Assembly: GCA_948567375.1 (NCBI GenBank)
Contig: OX419761.1
Coordinates: 29,576,501 to 29,640,500, forward strand
Source: Lunularia cruciata
Lineage: Eukaryota > Streptophyta > Marchantiopsida > Lunulariales > Lunulariaceae
Direction: 5' to 3'
DNA length: 64,000 bases
Part shown: in pieces, positions 1 through 10,417 of the stretch
Position numbering within the stretch: the first letter of the stretch is position 1
Layout of the letters: each line of letters begins with the position of its first letter
Notes under the pieces: generated by a model
Seen by the model: only the letters and a program-made list of their open reading frames with translations
Database searches by the model: none
Told to the model about the DNA's origin: nothing
Program-made: the position numbers and the translations under genes

Positions 1-1075
1 ACTCCTACAAAATGAGTATGGATCTAGAGTATGGATCTATGAATTGCCCAAGACCACCTCAAGGTTTGACTCCATCAAAGTATTTGTTGACTGACTCAGC
101 AAAATGATTCATGTACGCCCTACTACCAAGAATGTGTCACCTCCACAACTATCTTAGTTGTACTAGATGTAGTCTTCTCTCATCATGGCCTATCTTGAGT
201 GCTCATCATCGATAGAGATACTTAATTTACTAGTCTATTTGAAAAACACTCTTTGGTTTCTTCAAAACCAAATTGGCCATGTCTACAACTCACCATCCAT
301 AGACTGATGGCCAAATAGAGCGGGCTAATCACACTATTGAAGATATGCTTTGGGGCTTCATCTTAGAGGAGCAAGAGATGTAGAACACTTTACTTCCATT
401 GGTAGAATTTGCCTACAACAATTTAGTAAATACCTCCACCCAAGTCACACCATTCTTCCTCATGTTTGGCAAGCATCCTTTCACACCTTTGAGCTTGATG
501 AGGATCCATCCGATGACTACCAAGGTTGATGTTGTCAACTCTTTTGTTTTGAGAATCCAACAATGCGTAGAGAATGCCAAAAATAGGTTGTAAATTGCCA
601 AAAATTGACAAAAGTAGTATGCTAATGCACATCGTAGGCACATAGAGTTCCAAGTGGGAGATCAAGTTTGGTTGTCAACAACTAACCTCTCATTAGTTGG
701 CCCTCACAAGCTCAGACCTCATTTTATTGGGCCTTTTCCCATTCTTTGTCAAATTGGTGTTGTGGCCTATCACCTCAAGCTCCGACCACACATGAAGGTC
801 CATCCAATGTTCCATGTCTCCCTACTGCATAGATATGCGACCAGACCAGGCCACTATCCCTCCATACAAGACATTAGACCTTGCTCTACACTCATTGATA
901 GCATGGAGGAATACGAAGTTGAATGCATTCTCCAAAAATGCATCCATTGTACTCGTCACCCGTGTGTGGAATATCTCATACAAATGGGAAGGTTACCCAC
1001 TATATGAGGCAACATGGGAGCCAACAGACAACTTGACCCATGCACCAATGTTAGTGAAATCTTATGAGCAGTAGC
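1..1075 (+). pseudogene. Integrase C-terminal region and chromodomain of element A, broken
   Basis: Integrase joins retroelement DNA to the host genome; the chromodomain guides chromovirus integration to marked chromatin. Matches to element B run through the core end (390-600: EFAYNN followed by a FGKHPF motif), the GDQVWLSTTNL linker (654-700), the FHVSLL stretch (about 810) and the chromodomain (900-1075). At least three frames must be joined to follow the protein, and in-frame stops occur, for example TAG at 381. The N-terminal half lies outside the window. Recognition of the family is certain; exact domain limits are approximate. Confidence 0.85.
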
Positions 1076-1113
1076 TTTGCAACGAGGATGTTGCTCTTAA
1101 AAGGAGGGAGGTT
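1..1113 (+). mobile_element. Element A: 3' part of a chromodomain Ty3/gypsy element, cut by the window edge
   Basis: The segment is collinear with the integrase-to-LTR part of element B (8578-9685), so it is the same family and only the 3' part is in view. It encodes decayed integrase from just before the first catalytic Asp, the linker, and a chromodomain around 900-1075 with the motif KWEGYPLYEATWEP. Frameshifts and stops break the frame, for example at 592 and 1006. A 13-bp perfect tandem duplication at 14-39 shifts the frame. A polypurine tract (AAAAGGAGGGAGG) at about 1099-1112 sits directly before the LTR, as expected for plus-strand priming. It cannot be active. Confidence 0.9.
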
Positions 1114-1926
1114 TGTAATACCAATAGCTAGACATATGATCTAGAGATGAATTTGGTTTGGTAACATCAAGGAAGATGTTATACATTATGGACTTAGTAG
1201 ATTAGACAGACATATCACCAAAAGAGTACTTCTACTAATAGGCCAAAAATCAAAACATGCTTGAAGACTTTAGAATCAAGAGCTAAACATATGATCTAAA
1301 GGTAGAATTTAGGTTGGTGACATCTTATAGTATGGTACACATAATGGAAAAAGTAGATCAGGTAGAGGTATCACCAAAAGAGCACTTCTACTAGTAGGGA
1401 AAAAACCAAAATAGGCTTGAAGTTCAAAGGCAATTTTGGAGTCCTAAATGAATGAATTAGGCCTTGAAAATATGTAAGATCCTCCACCCCCCCCCCCCCT
1501 AAAAAGGAGGAAATTTGGCCTTCCCTCTCCCTTGTTTTGTCTTGCCAAGTGCTTGCCAATGGTTGCTCACCCATGTGATTTTGAGATTCCTACAAGAAGA
1601 TTCCTTCTAGTCAAAGCCTATTTGACCAACCAGATGGGACCAAGATCAACATGTCACCCATCCAAGCAAGTAAACTAAGGGTGGAGCTCAGTGACATATC
1701 ACCCATCCAAGCAAGTAAACTAAGGGTGGAGCTCATTGACATGTCACCTATCCATGTACCTTATCCTACGGTGGAGCATCCTTGTAGGAGATCCTATTTA
1801 GCTATATAATAAAGAGAAGGTGCTCCCTTGGGACACCAAAGTTTGAGTGTGAAACCTATATTTTCTCTTCTATGTTTCTCTTGTATTTTCTCTTCTATGT
1901 TTCTCTGCTATCCTTAGAATATTACA
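1114..1926 (+). repeat. 3' LTR of element A
   Basis: It begins TGTAATACC and ends ATATTACA, matching the termini of the LTRs of element B and the solo LTR at 57121. A TATA box lies near 1801-1811 (CTATATAATAAAGAG). It contains two related units of about 150 bp at the 5' side, a 45-bp direct duplication (1651-1695 and 1696-1740) that element B lacks, and a run of about 13 C at 1487-1499. At 813 bp it is longer than its relatives (732-743 bp). Confidence 0.88.
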
Positions 1927-3310
1927 CATAGCAACATAATACATATTCATTACTTGTCAACTCATCCACTACACTTCAATTTTTTAACATAATTTGCCTC
2001 AAAGCTCTCTTACTCCTTCATTCCTTGATGATCCAACAACATTAGTATTGTCTCAAAACCATATCACTCTTTCCCACTCTATCATGTTCCACCACCTAAG
2101 AGCATAGATCTTTAGCCGTTCATCACCTTGTAACAACACATGCAAGTTTCAAGCACAAAATGTCCACCTATATATCCCACCACTCTAATTTCTCTATCAT
2201 TTCTAGTCTAGGGTTTTCCACTCTTTCTCATCCTTTTTGACCATGCTATGCGGTCAAGGAAGGTGTTACATATTGAGTTTTGAGCTATGTTGAGTGTTGT
2301 GTTACATGCTACAACATGGCAACTAGCACTCATTTGGGATAGGCAATGCTCCACATTTGTTGGCAATCACATACAATTGCTAAACAATAAATCAACCAGT
2401 GTTCTATAATTATGTATTCTACATGAATTGTAGATCCATCATAGTTTTCCAAGATATTTAAGTCAATTAAAAGTCCTCAATCACTAGAAATTTCAAGTTA
2501 CCATGATAAACAAAGATGATTGGCCATGTTCTATGCAAAATTGAATCCTTTGAGTACATATTATGTCACTACAAGAACATAATGGCAATTGTTAGTGAAA
2601 TTCGGTGCCAAGTAAGACTTGTATGCAATGTCATGCTAAAAGGGGTAATTGTCTCTTTACCGACTTGGACTGCCTTCAAATCTATGCACAAAGTTTTGGA
2701 TTTTGTTAAATTCATCCTTTAGTAAAGAGAAAGATGACCGCAAAGGAAACACTAAGGATGGGAAGACCTCATCAAGCCATACAAGGATGAGACAAAAGAG
2801 GTAAAATAAGGCCTAATCCATGTCTCTAACTTCTTCCTCAAAGAGTGGATTGGTCAAATGTGTAATATAGAACTAGACTATTATAGATATATAAATTATC
2901 CATTTTAAACTAATGTATAAAAAATTTTGATATTTCACATCTTCTTTTTGATATTTTCTCACCTTTAAATATGCTATGTATACTAGAACAATCAATTATC
3001 ATACTCTTTAGAAAATATTCACATGAAGACACAATGGCACATAGATAATAGAACAAGTAAAATATTTATAAAAAGGTACCCCAAAAGAAAGGAGGAAAGG
3101 AGTACAAGGCACAAACAAGTGCAAAAGGAAAAAAGAGTGCAAGGCTCAAAGGTCCTAAACAACTTAAAACAAAGACAAACACCAAAAGGCTTGAAGGAAC
3201 CCAAGGGGGAAAAGATACCCCAAAAAAAAGCACCACAAAAACAAAGATGGGGTACTCTACTCTTGAATTGTGTGGTAGAGGTCCTCCAATGATATGTAGA
3301 GGACCATAGC
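1927..3310. other. No gene seen; AT-rich intergenic sequence
   Basis: I find no convincing coding frame or RNA gene. The stretch at about 2732-2835 resembles 31408-31515 in the gene island (shared core AAGGATGGGAAGACC, then a similar run), so it is probably a small dispersed repeat. A short stretch (3023-3290) is purine-rich, giving artificial lysine-rich frames. Confidence 0.5.
2732..2835 (+). repeat. Dispersed repeat, copy 1 (partner at 31408-31515)
   Basis: Both copies share, in order, a GATGACSGC-like start, AAGGATGGRAAGACC, CATCAA, ATAAGGATRARACA and GGTAARAT, with the same spacing. The family is not recognised. It could be a SINE or the end of a larger transposon. Confidence 0.45.
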
Positions 3311-3723
3311 TATGAAAGACCAAGACCAAGGAGAGAAATAGGAGAATGGAAACTCACATTGGGACACTTGAATGAAGGAAAACTTTGAATCCCTAGCATG
3401 AGCTTTGGCCTTGGTATTTATAGGTAGCATACAAGGCCCTCGAAAAGCTTCTCAAGAAGCTTCCTTGAGCCGCTTTCTTTGCATGCAAGCCAAGTTAACT
3501 AGGAAGCTTCTCAAGAAGCTTCCTTCTAGAAGCTGCTTACTTTGCATGCAAGCTAAGCTAGTTAGAAGCTTCCTTCAAGAAGCTTCTTGCTTGGAGTGCA
3601 AGTTAACTAGTTAGGAAGCTTCCCAAGAAGTTTTCTAGATGCTTTTGGAATATTCTAGGCTAATTTGGCTTATTCTCTACTTTGTTAGCCTTACTAACTA
3701 TTGTTCAACTCCATATTGTTACA
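3311..3723 (-). repeat. 3' LTR of element C
   Basis: It has the same length (413 bp) and layout as 15091-15503, with scattered substitutions. The GAAGCTTC units recur between about 3440 and 3630, the first changed to GAAAAGCTTC. The plus-strand left end is TATGAAAGACC instead of TGTAAAAGACC. Confidence 0.9.
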
Positions 3724-3824
3724 TATTCCCTCACTGTTAGTTGGTGACGTCCTCATTGCCATTGAAGCTTCAAACTCCTTGATGGTCGTCTGTGCATTCC
3801 AAAGGTGAGAAAGAGGTTCCCATG
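3724..3824 (-). pseudogene. Chromodomain tail of element C, severed by element B
   Basis: The minus strand from 3824 encodes WEPLSHLWNAQ, the C-terminal helix region of a chromodomain, and ends just before the 3' LTR. Its upstream half (KGYPFHDAT-like) ends at 10418. Joining the flanks restores a normal ATWEP motif context, which proves the insertion point. Confidence 0.82.
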
Positions 3825-4565
3825 TGTAATACCAAGAGCTAGCCATATGATCCAGATGTGAAATTTGGTTTGGGAACATCTAGAATGATGTCATACATCA
3901 TAGTCAAAATAGATCAGATAGAAGTATCACCAAAAGAGTACTTCTACAAATAGGGCAGAAACCAAAATAGACTTGAGAACCTTATAACCAATAGCTAAAC
4001 ATATGATTTAGAGTAGAGAATTGGTTTAATAACATCTGGAAGGATGTTACACATGATGGACTAGACACATCAGAAACAATTATCACCAAAAGGGGACTTT
4101 TACTAATGGAGTAGGAACCAAAAGATGCTTGAAATCTTTGAAGGCAATTTCGAAGGCCTAAATGGATGAATTAGTCCTCAAAAATGTGCAAATTCTTCTC
4201 CCCGATGGAAGAAAGGCTGGCCTTCCCTCCTTCCAACTTTGTCTTGTCAAGAGCTTTCCAATGGTACCTTACTCATGTGCTTCTAAAATTTCCTACAAGA
4301 AGATTCTCTAAAAGATTCCCTTTGGTCAAAGCTTGTTTGACCAACCAGATAGGACCTAGACCAAACATGTCGCCTATCCAAGTAATTAATCCAAGGGTGG
4401 AGCTTGCTGACACGTCACCTATTTGTGTGCCTAATCCTATGGTGGAGCTTCCTTAGAGGAGATCCTCTTTGTCTATATAATAAAGAGAAGGTGTTCCTAT
4501 GGAGCATTGAATATTTGAGTGTGTAATCTGTGTTTTCTCTCTTCTCTTGTCCTTGGAGTATTACA
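3825..4565 (+). repeat. 5' LTR of element B
   Basis: 741 bp with TG...CA ends. Two related units of about 155 bp begin at 3825 and about 3985, each running from a CCAATAGCTA-like start through GGTAACATCT to CACCAAAAG. The TATA box is near 4473-4482 (CTATATAATAAAGAG). Confidence 0.9.
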
Positions 4566-4566
4566 A

Positions 4567-4578
4567 TGGTATCAAAGT
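4567..4578 (+). other. Primer-binding site of element B
   Basis: TGGTATCAAAGT lies one base after the 5' LTR and matches the initiator tRNA-Met type site with two changes. Confidence 0.82.
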
Positions 4579-4899
4579 GAGTGTTTTAGTCCAAGAGAAT
4601 GGATCACCCCTCTTGGAAGAGCACAAACTAATGAAACTGAGTAATTTGAGGTAGAGAACATAGAGTAATTGCTAGACTTAGGAAGGACTTTAGAGAGCGG
4701 ATGGGATGGATGCACCGAGAGGACAATTTCCCACACCTAGCTTTCCATTATCAAATCCATTCCACATCAAGGTTATGTACATCTAGTGTAAGCAAATGAA
4801 AGTATTGCTAGTTTATCACTTTGGTGCAAAATTCATGGATAGGGTGATGAACTCACCAAACTAGGTGATTCTACTTGTGGTGATATATGACACTAAGTG

Positions 4900-6140
4900 G
4901 GATTTGACAATCTACATTCTATTATGATAATAAGGATATGAATGTCCCAAATCCTCTCCCTTTCAACACTCAAGTAGAAATTCGTTATGTAGTGAGACCA
5001 AAAGTGATGTTTAGAGATTTTGTGGTTAGGAATTTTGGTGATGAGTATTATCAACGAGTGATAGCTTCTGAGGTCCCAATGGTAGTTTTGAGAGTTTGTG
5101 CGCCTTCTAGAGTGATCATATTGACTCTGTATTGAAGTAGACATTAGCAATTGAGTGTTGCCGGAACCATGGATCTGCAATTGCAAGAGCTAGTTCAAGG
5201 AATGCAAGTGATGTTGAATGAATTTTGAGAGATTAAGATGACCATGGAGACATTACAAAGGCAAGTGCATATCCTCAGGGACGATCAAGCAATGCAAGAA
5301 GAAGAGCCGTCTCAAAACCCAATACCTACGATTGAAGTACTTGGAGAGGCACCTACGCCTACGAACCCTATCAATGATGAAGCCACATTGCTACTTTGGA
5401 TGAAGAAGGCATGCAACATTGAGCCTTACAGGTGCAGCATACAATAGGAGAAGTGGAAAAATGGATCTCAAGAATGAATCAATATTTCTGATTGTTCTCA
5501 ATAGAGATCATGAAGCATGTTGCATGCGTGTTTGCATGTGGGTACTTGGCCGATAAAGCCTTCACATGGTATGATGCTTGGGAATGATCTATGTTGGTAG
5601 AGAGAAAGGAGGTCACATAGACAGCAATGCAAGAAGGATTGCTTAAGAATTTCCAATCAGTGGATTCTTTGCAGATGGCTCAAACCCGACTATGGGGATT
5701 GAGACAGAAGAACAGCATACAAGAGTATGTGGAGGTATTTTTGGATCTACAAGTTGCAACAATTGACATGAGTCCAACAAAGGCTCTTGAAAATTTCAAA
5801 CAAGGGTTGAAGGAACAGATTCACCAAGAAGTCATGGTGCAAAATCCTTGCACGGTATTTGAAGCCATTGCTTGTGCGCAAAGAATAGCAAGAGCATTAG
5901 GTGGAGATGAAGGAGTAGTTCTACCTCAACATTATTGGGAAGAAATGCCATACATGGGTGGACCAGTACCAATGGAATTGGGCAACCTTCAATTCCAAGA
6001 TCAAGTAGCATGACCATTTCAAGGGGAGCATGGACGGGTAGAAAAACAAAGAGATGGAGTCACACGACGAGAATGAACTTGATGAGAACAACACCGTTTT
6101 TACAATTGTGGTCGTATTGGGCACATATCTACCAACTGTT
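4900..6140 (+). pseudogene. Gag of element B, broken
   Basis: A short N-terminal region and a glutamine/glutamate-rich coiled stretch (5238-5447) precede the retrotransposon gag domain at 5627-6013 (LQMAQTRLWGLRQKNSIQEY, then FKQGLKEQIHQEVM). A zinc knuckle at 6095-6139 reads RFYNCGRIGHISTNC: its first Cys is changed to Arg, leaving the CX4HX4C remainder. Several stops and a frame change interrupt the sequence. Confidence 0.82.
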
Positions 6141-6339
6141 GCACTCATTTCCCTAGAGGCTCTTGGCCTTTGTACAGGCAATCTTTGAACAACATGGAGA
6201 GGCACATTGAAGAGGAAGAGGTGGAAATCACTTCGGAAAACAAAGATCACCAATAAATGTACATTGCATCCTTATTGGCTCAATAAGGAAGAAGAGAAGC
6301 AAGGGAAGGAAGAAGACTAATGCGCAAAGATCCCAAAAG

Positions 6340-6600
6340 GCAACCTCACAATTGATTGTCTTGAATGGAATCCTAGAAGGTAATCAAGTGAGAGTATTAA
6401 TAGATCCGAGAGTAACATAGAATTTCTTGTCTCGCATTGTTGCAATAAGATTGGGAATGGATCTGGAAAGAGATGGGAGTGAAGAAGTAGAGTTACCTAA
6501 TAGGCAAATAGAGAGGATTGAATCATTACCTAGACGGGAAACACTCTCTGTAGGAAAATACTAGGAAGCAATTGAGTGGCGAGTGAAACAATTAGCTTGT
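6340..6600 (+). pseudogene. Aspartic protease of element B, inactivated
   Basis: The reading IVLNGILEGNQVRVLIDPRVT is followed by a stop at 6418 and NFLSRIVAIRLGM, aligning with the gypsy protease active site. The catalytic Asp codon is at 6403-6405, but the usual SGAT after it has become PRVT. The protease would release mature gag and pol proteins. Confidence 0.75.
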
Positions 6601-6899
6601 TATGATGCAATCTTAGGCATGCCATGGATGGAGCATTACAACCTTATGGTAGATTGGAGGAAGAAAGTAGTGAGAACACACCAATGGTCAATCATTAGGG
6701 TTAAAGAAAAATCACACATGCAGAAACTGCCTCTATATGTCATAGGGACGGCAACTATCTATAAGACCGATAGATGTTTCATGGGTCTAATAAGAGAAGT
6801 CCAGAGTGCACAACTCGATGGAAAAATTCCTAAGAAATTGAAGGATGTGGATTTCAAGATGTCTTTCTTGATGATTTACCCTCAGGATTACCACCAAAA

Positions 6900-7690
6900 G
6901 GCGAGTAGATCATAAAATTGAGACACTCCCGGGGAAGACACCTCCTGGTAAGGCCACATATTGCCTATCACCTCATGAGTTGGAGGAGTGTAAGACTCAA
7001 ATTGAGGAGATGCTACAGAAAGGGTTCATCTAACCTAGTGTATCACCATATGGGGCCCCTACCTTGTTTGTGAAGAAGAAGGATGGTACAATGCACATTT
7101 GCATTGACTATTGGTGTCTTAGTCAGCAAATAGTGAAGAAAAAATACCCCTTACCTCACATAGATGACATGTTTGATCAACTCCATGGAGCAAGATACTT
7201 CACCAAATTGGACTTACGGAGCGGTTACAATCAAATTTGAATTGCAAAGAAAGATGTGTACAAAATTGCCTTTTGAACCAAGTATGGCTACTTTGAGTAT
7301 CTTGTGATGCCTTTTGGCCTCACCAATGCACCTGTCACTTTCATGAATCTAATGAATGTCATATTTTATCCATACTTAGATAAGTCTGTTATTGTCTTCT
7401 TGGACAATATCTTAGTATATAGTAGCACGATGACGGAACACAAACAACATCTACAAGAGGTCCTCCAGATTCTAAGACAAAATCAATTGTACGCCAAAAT
7501 CTCAAAGTGCAAGTTTGGCAAGTCTGAAGTAGACTACTTGGGGGCATAGAGTAAGTGCAGAGGGCATTCAAGTATTGACTGATAAAATAGAGGTCATTCA
7601 AAAATGGAGTGCCCCAAAAGATCAGACTCAACTTAAGAGCTTCTTGGGGTTGACAAGATTCTATCGTAGATTTGTCAAGGACTTCTCCAA
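6900..7690 (+). pseudogene. Reverse transcriptase of element B, broken
   Basis: Recognisable blocks are [15 protein letters not shown] (about 7040-7085), [16 protein letters not shown] (about 7135), [13 protein letters not shown] (about 7198), [17 protein letters not shown] (7304-7355) and the active-site box [11 protein letters not shown] near 7390. The second Asp of the FLDD box is Asn, removing a metal ligand. Stops occur inside, for example at about 7241 and 7274. The thumb/connection region continues to the KSFLGLTRFYRRFVKDFS motif near 7640. Confidence 0.85.
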
Positions 7691-8200
7691 GGTTGCATAG
7701 CCTTTAATGGCACTACTTGGCAAGAGGAAGAAGTGGATATGGGGAACCGCACAAGAGTTGGCCTTTTAAGAATTGAAAAACGCCTTGCTACATGCACCAA
7801 TCTTGAAGTGGTATGACCCAAAACGTCCAATCAAGTTGGCTATAGATGCATCAAGCATAGCAATAGGAGCGGTCCTACAACAAGAGTAACATGACAGATG
7901 GCATCTAATTGCATATTTCTCTCAAAAGTTGTTACCGGCAGAGTGCAACTACCACACCACAAAACAAGAAGAGCTGGTCATTGTTTTGGCAACCAAGCAT
8001 TGGAAGCATTATCTGGCGAGAAGGCATTCGTAGTAGAGATAGACCACAAACCTCTAGTCTACCTCGAGACACAGAAGGATCTATCTCATCACCAAACTTG
8101 ATGGGCAGAGTGGTGACAATGCTTTAACATGACAATCACCTATGTGGAAGCTAAGAAGCAACTTGCAGATGCATTCACTCGCATGCCAATGGCAAACAAC
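7690..8200 (+). pseudogene. RNase H of element B, broken
   Basis: The blocks are KLAIDASSIAIGAVLQQE (about 7835-7885), FSQKLLPAECNYHTTKQEEL (about 7917-7975) and VEIDHKPLVYLETQKDL (about 8033-8083), followed by an ADAFTRMP-like end near 8170. This domain removes the RNA strand after copying. At least two frame changes separate the blocks. Confidence 0.82.
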
Positions 8201-8340
8201 TTGGTGGTAGAGGTTAAGATTAACCCTAAATTCTGGCAAGAGATTTTGGCTGCTACAAAAACTGATCCATAGATTGTAGAAGCGCAATCATCTAAAGGTG
8301 TCACCGGCACCCAGGGACTCACCTTTTGTGATGGTAGATT

Positions 8341-9200
8341 ATGGATCCCAAATGTCCCATGAATTATGCACCAAAATTACGCAAAATGTCATGTTTGGCC
8401 ATTGTAGGTCATATCAGAGTGGACAAGACCTTGGATGTAGTCAAATGCCATTACTATTGGCCCAAGATAAGCAACAACATGATGGACTACATGCGCAACT
8501 GCCTACTTTGTCAACAAAACAAAGCTTCTAATCAAGCTCCTGCATGGCTCCTTCAACCTTTCCCCACTCCTACCCAACGTTGGGAACAAGTGAGTATGGA
8601 TCTCCTATGTGAATTACCCAAGACCACCTCAAGGTTTGACTCTATTGTGGTCTTTGTGGACCGGCTCAGCAAAATCATTCATGTATGCCCTACCACCAAG
8701 GATGTGACCGCTCCACAACTAGCTCAATTATACTTAAATGTAGTCTTTTCTCACCATGGCTTGTCTAGAGTACTCATTACGGATAGAGGCACCCAATTCA
8801 CCAGTTTGTTTTGGCAAACACTCTTTGGTTTCTTCAAAACCAAGTTGGCCATGTCCATAGCTTACCACCCACAAATAGATGGCCAAACAGAGCGGGCTAA
8901 TTGCACAATTGAAGATATGTTACGTGGCTTCACCGTAGAAGAGCAAAAGAGGTGGGACACCTTACTCTCGTTGGTGGAATTTGCTTACCAAAATTCAATG
9001 AATGCATCCACCTAGGTCCCTTTGTTCTTCCTCATGTATGGTGAGCATCCCTTCACACCTTCTAGCTTGAGGAAGATCCGTCCAGTGGCTACCAAGGTCG
9101 ATGCAGTCAACACATTTGTTTCTAGAATCCAACAAGGTGTGGAGAGTGCTAAGCACAGATTACCGATTGTGCAAAATTGACATAAGTAGTATGCTGATGC
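8341..9200 (+). pseudogene. Integrase of element B, longest surviving frame
   Basis: A frame of 224 residues survives (8341-9015). It holds the end of the zinc-binding region (GHIRVDKTL, then CLLCQQNK), the first catalytic Asp in QVSMDLLCELPKT, the second in VLITDRGTQFTSLFW and the Glu in QTERANCTIEDML. All three acidic residues of the DDE triad are present. A stop at 9013 ends the frame, and the linker continues in other frames (GDQVWLSTTNLTL at 9220). Element A shows the same layout. Confidence 0.88.
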
Positions 9201-9480
9201 ACACCGTAGGCACATGGAGTTCAATGTTGGGGATCAAGTGTGGCTATCAACAACCAACCTCACATTAGTTGGACCTTGTAAGCTAAGACCTTGTTTTATT
9301 GGGCCTTTCTTGATTCTTCATCGTGTCAGCACTGTGGCCTATCACCTTGAGCTACCACCACACATGAAGATCCATCCAGTGTTCCATGTCTTCCTACTAT
9401 GCAGATATGCTCCCCGATCAGGCCAGGGTCATTCTACACAAGACATTTGACCTTGTCCGACACTCATTGATGGCACAGAG

Positions 9481-9672
9481 GAATATGAAGTGGAGCGGAT
9501 TCTCCAAAAATGCATGTGTGGTACTCGCCATCCGCGGGTGGACTATCTAGTACAATGGAAAGGTTACCCAATCTATGAAGCAACCTGGGAACCCATTTCC
9601 AATTTGACACATGCACCAGTGTTGGTGCAAGCATTTGAGCAACAATTGCACAACGAGGACGTTGCGTCTTAA
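9481..9672 (+). pseudogene. Chromodomain of element B
   Basis: The reading VDYLVQWKGYPIYEATWEPI is a canonical chromodomain core with the conserved aromatic residues in place. It lies at the C-terminus of pol, which defines a chromovirus. It ends at a TAA stop at 9670-9672, followed by the polypurine tract. Confidence 0.88.
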
Positions 9673-9685
9673 AAGGAGGGAGGTC
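9671..9685 (+). other. Polypurine tract of element B
   Basis: AAAAGGAGGGAGGTC directly precedes the 3' LTR and would prime plus-strand synthesis. Element A has the same tract. Confidence 0.85.
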
Positions 9686-10417
9686 TGTAATACCAAGTGC
9701 TAGCCATATGATCTAGATGTGAAATTCAGTTTGGTAACATCTAGAATGATGTTATACATGATGTTCAAAATAGATCAGACAAAAGTATCACCAAAAGAGT
9801 ACTTCTATTAATAGGGAAAAAAACCAAAATAGACTTAAGAACCTTAGAACCAATAGCTAAACTATGATTTAAAGGTGAGAATTGGTTTGGTAACATCTGG
9901 AAGGATGTTACACATGATGGACTAAACAGATCAGAAAGAGGTATCACCAAAAGGGGACTTCTACTAATAGAGTAGAAACCAAAAGATGCCTGAAATCTTT
10001 GAAGGCAATTTTGGAGGCCTAAACGGATGAATTAGGCCTCAAAAAATTACAAATTCCTTTCCTTAATGGAAGAAAGGTTGGCCTTCCCTACTACCTACTT
10101 TGTCTTGTCAAGAGCTTTCCAATGGTACCTTACGTGATTCTAAGATTCCTATAGGAAGATTCCCTAAAAGATTCCATCCGGTCAAAGCTTGTCTGACCAA
10201 CCAGATAGGATCTAGACCAAACATGTCACCCATCCAAGTAATCCAAGGGTGGAGCTTGCTGACATATCGCCTATCTGTATGCCTAATCCTATGGTGGAGC
10301 TTCCTTAGAGGAGATACACTTTGTCTATATAATAAAGAGAAGGTGCTCCTTAGGGGCATCAAATGTTTGAGTGTGTAATCTGTGTTTTCTCTCTTCTCTT
10401 GTCCTCGGAGTATTACA
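9686..10417 (+). repeat. 3' LTR of element B
   Basis: 732 bp, from TGTAATACC to GAGTATTACA, with the same two internal units and TATA box (near 10323) as the 5' copy. The 5' LTR is 9 bp longer. Confidence 0.9.

Larger units (their letters stand above)
3825..10417 (+). mobile_element. Element B: full-length Ty3/gypsy chromovirus nested in element C
   Basis: LTRs at 3825-4565 and 9686-10417 share TGTAATACC...GAGTATTACA ends. A primer-binding site follows the 5' LTR and a polypurine tract precedes the 3' LTR. The internal order is gag, protease, reverse transcriptase, RNase H, integrase, chromodomain. The flanks are CCATG (3820-3824) and CTAGG (10418-10422), explained as two mutated copies of an original CCAGG target site, since element C is restored by joining there. 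It is inactive: the protease is DPRVT plus a stop, the reverse transcriptase box is FLDN, and many stops occur. Confidence 0.93.

Noticed and set aside
3023-3292. Lysine-rich 89-codon frame
   Set aside because: Composition artefact of purine-rich DNA; the opposite strand is equally open, and no motif is present.
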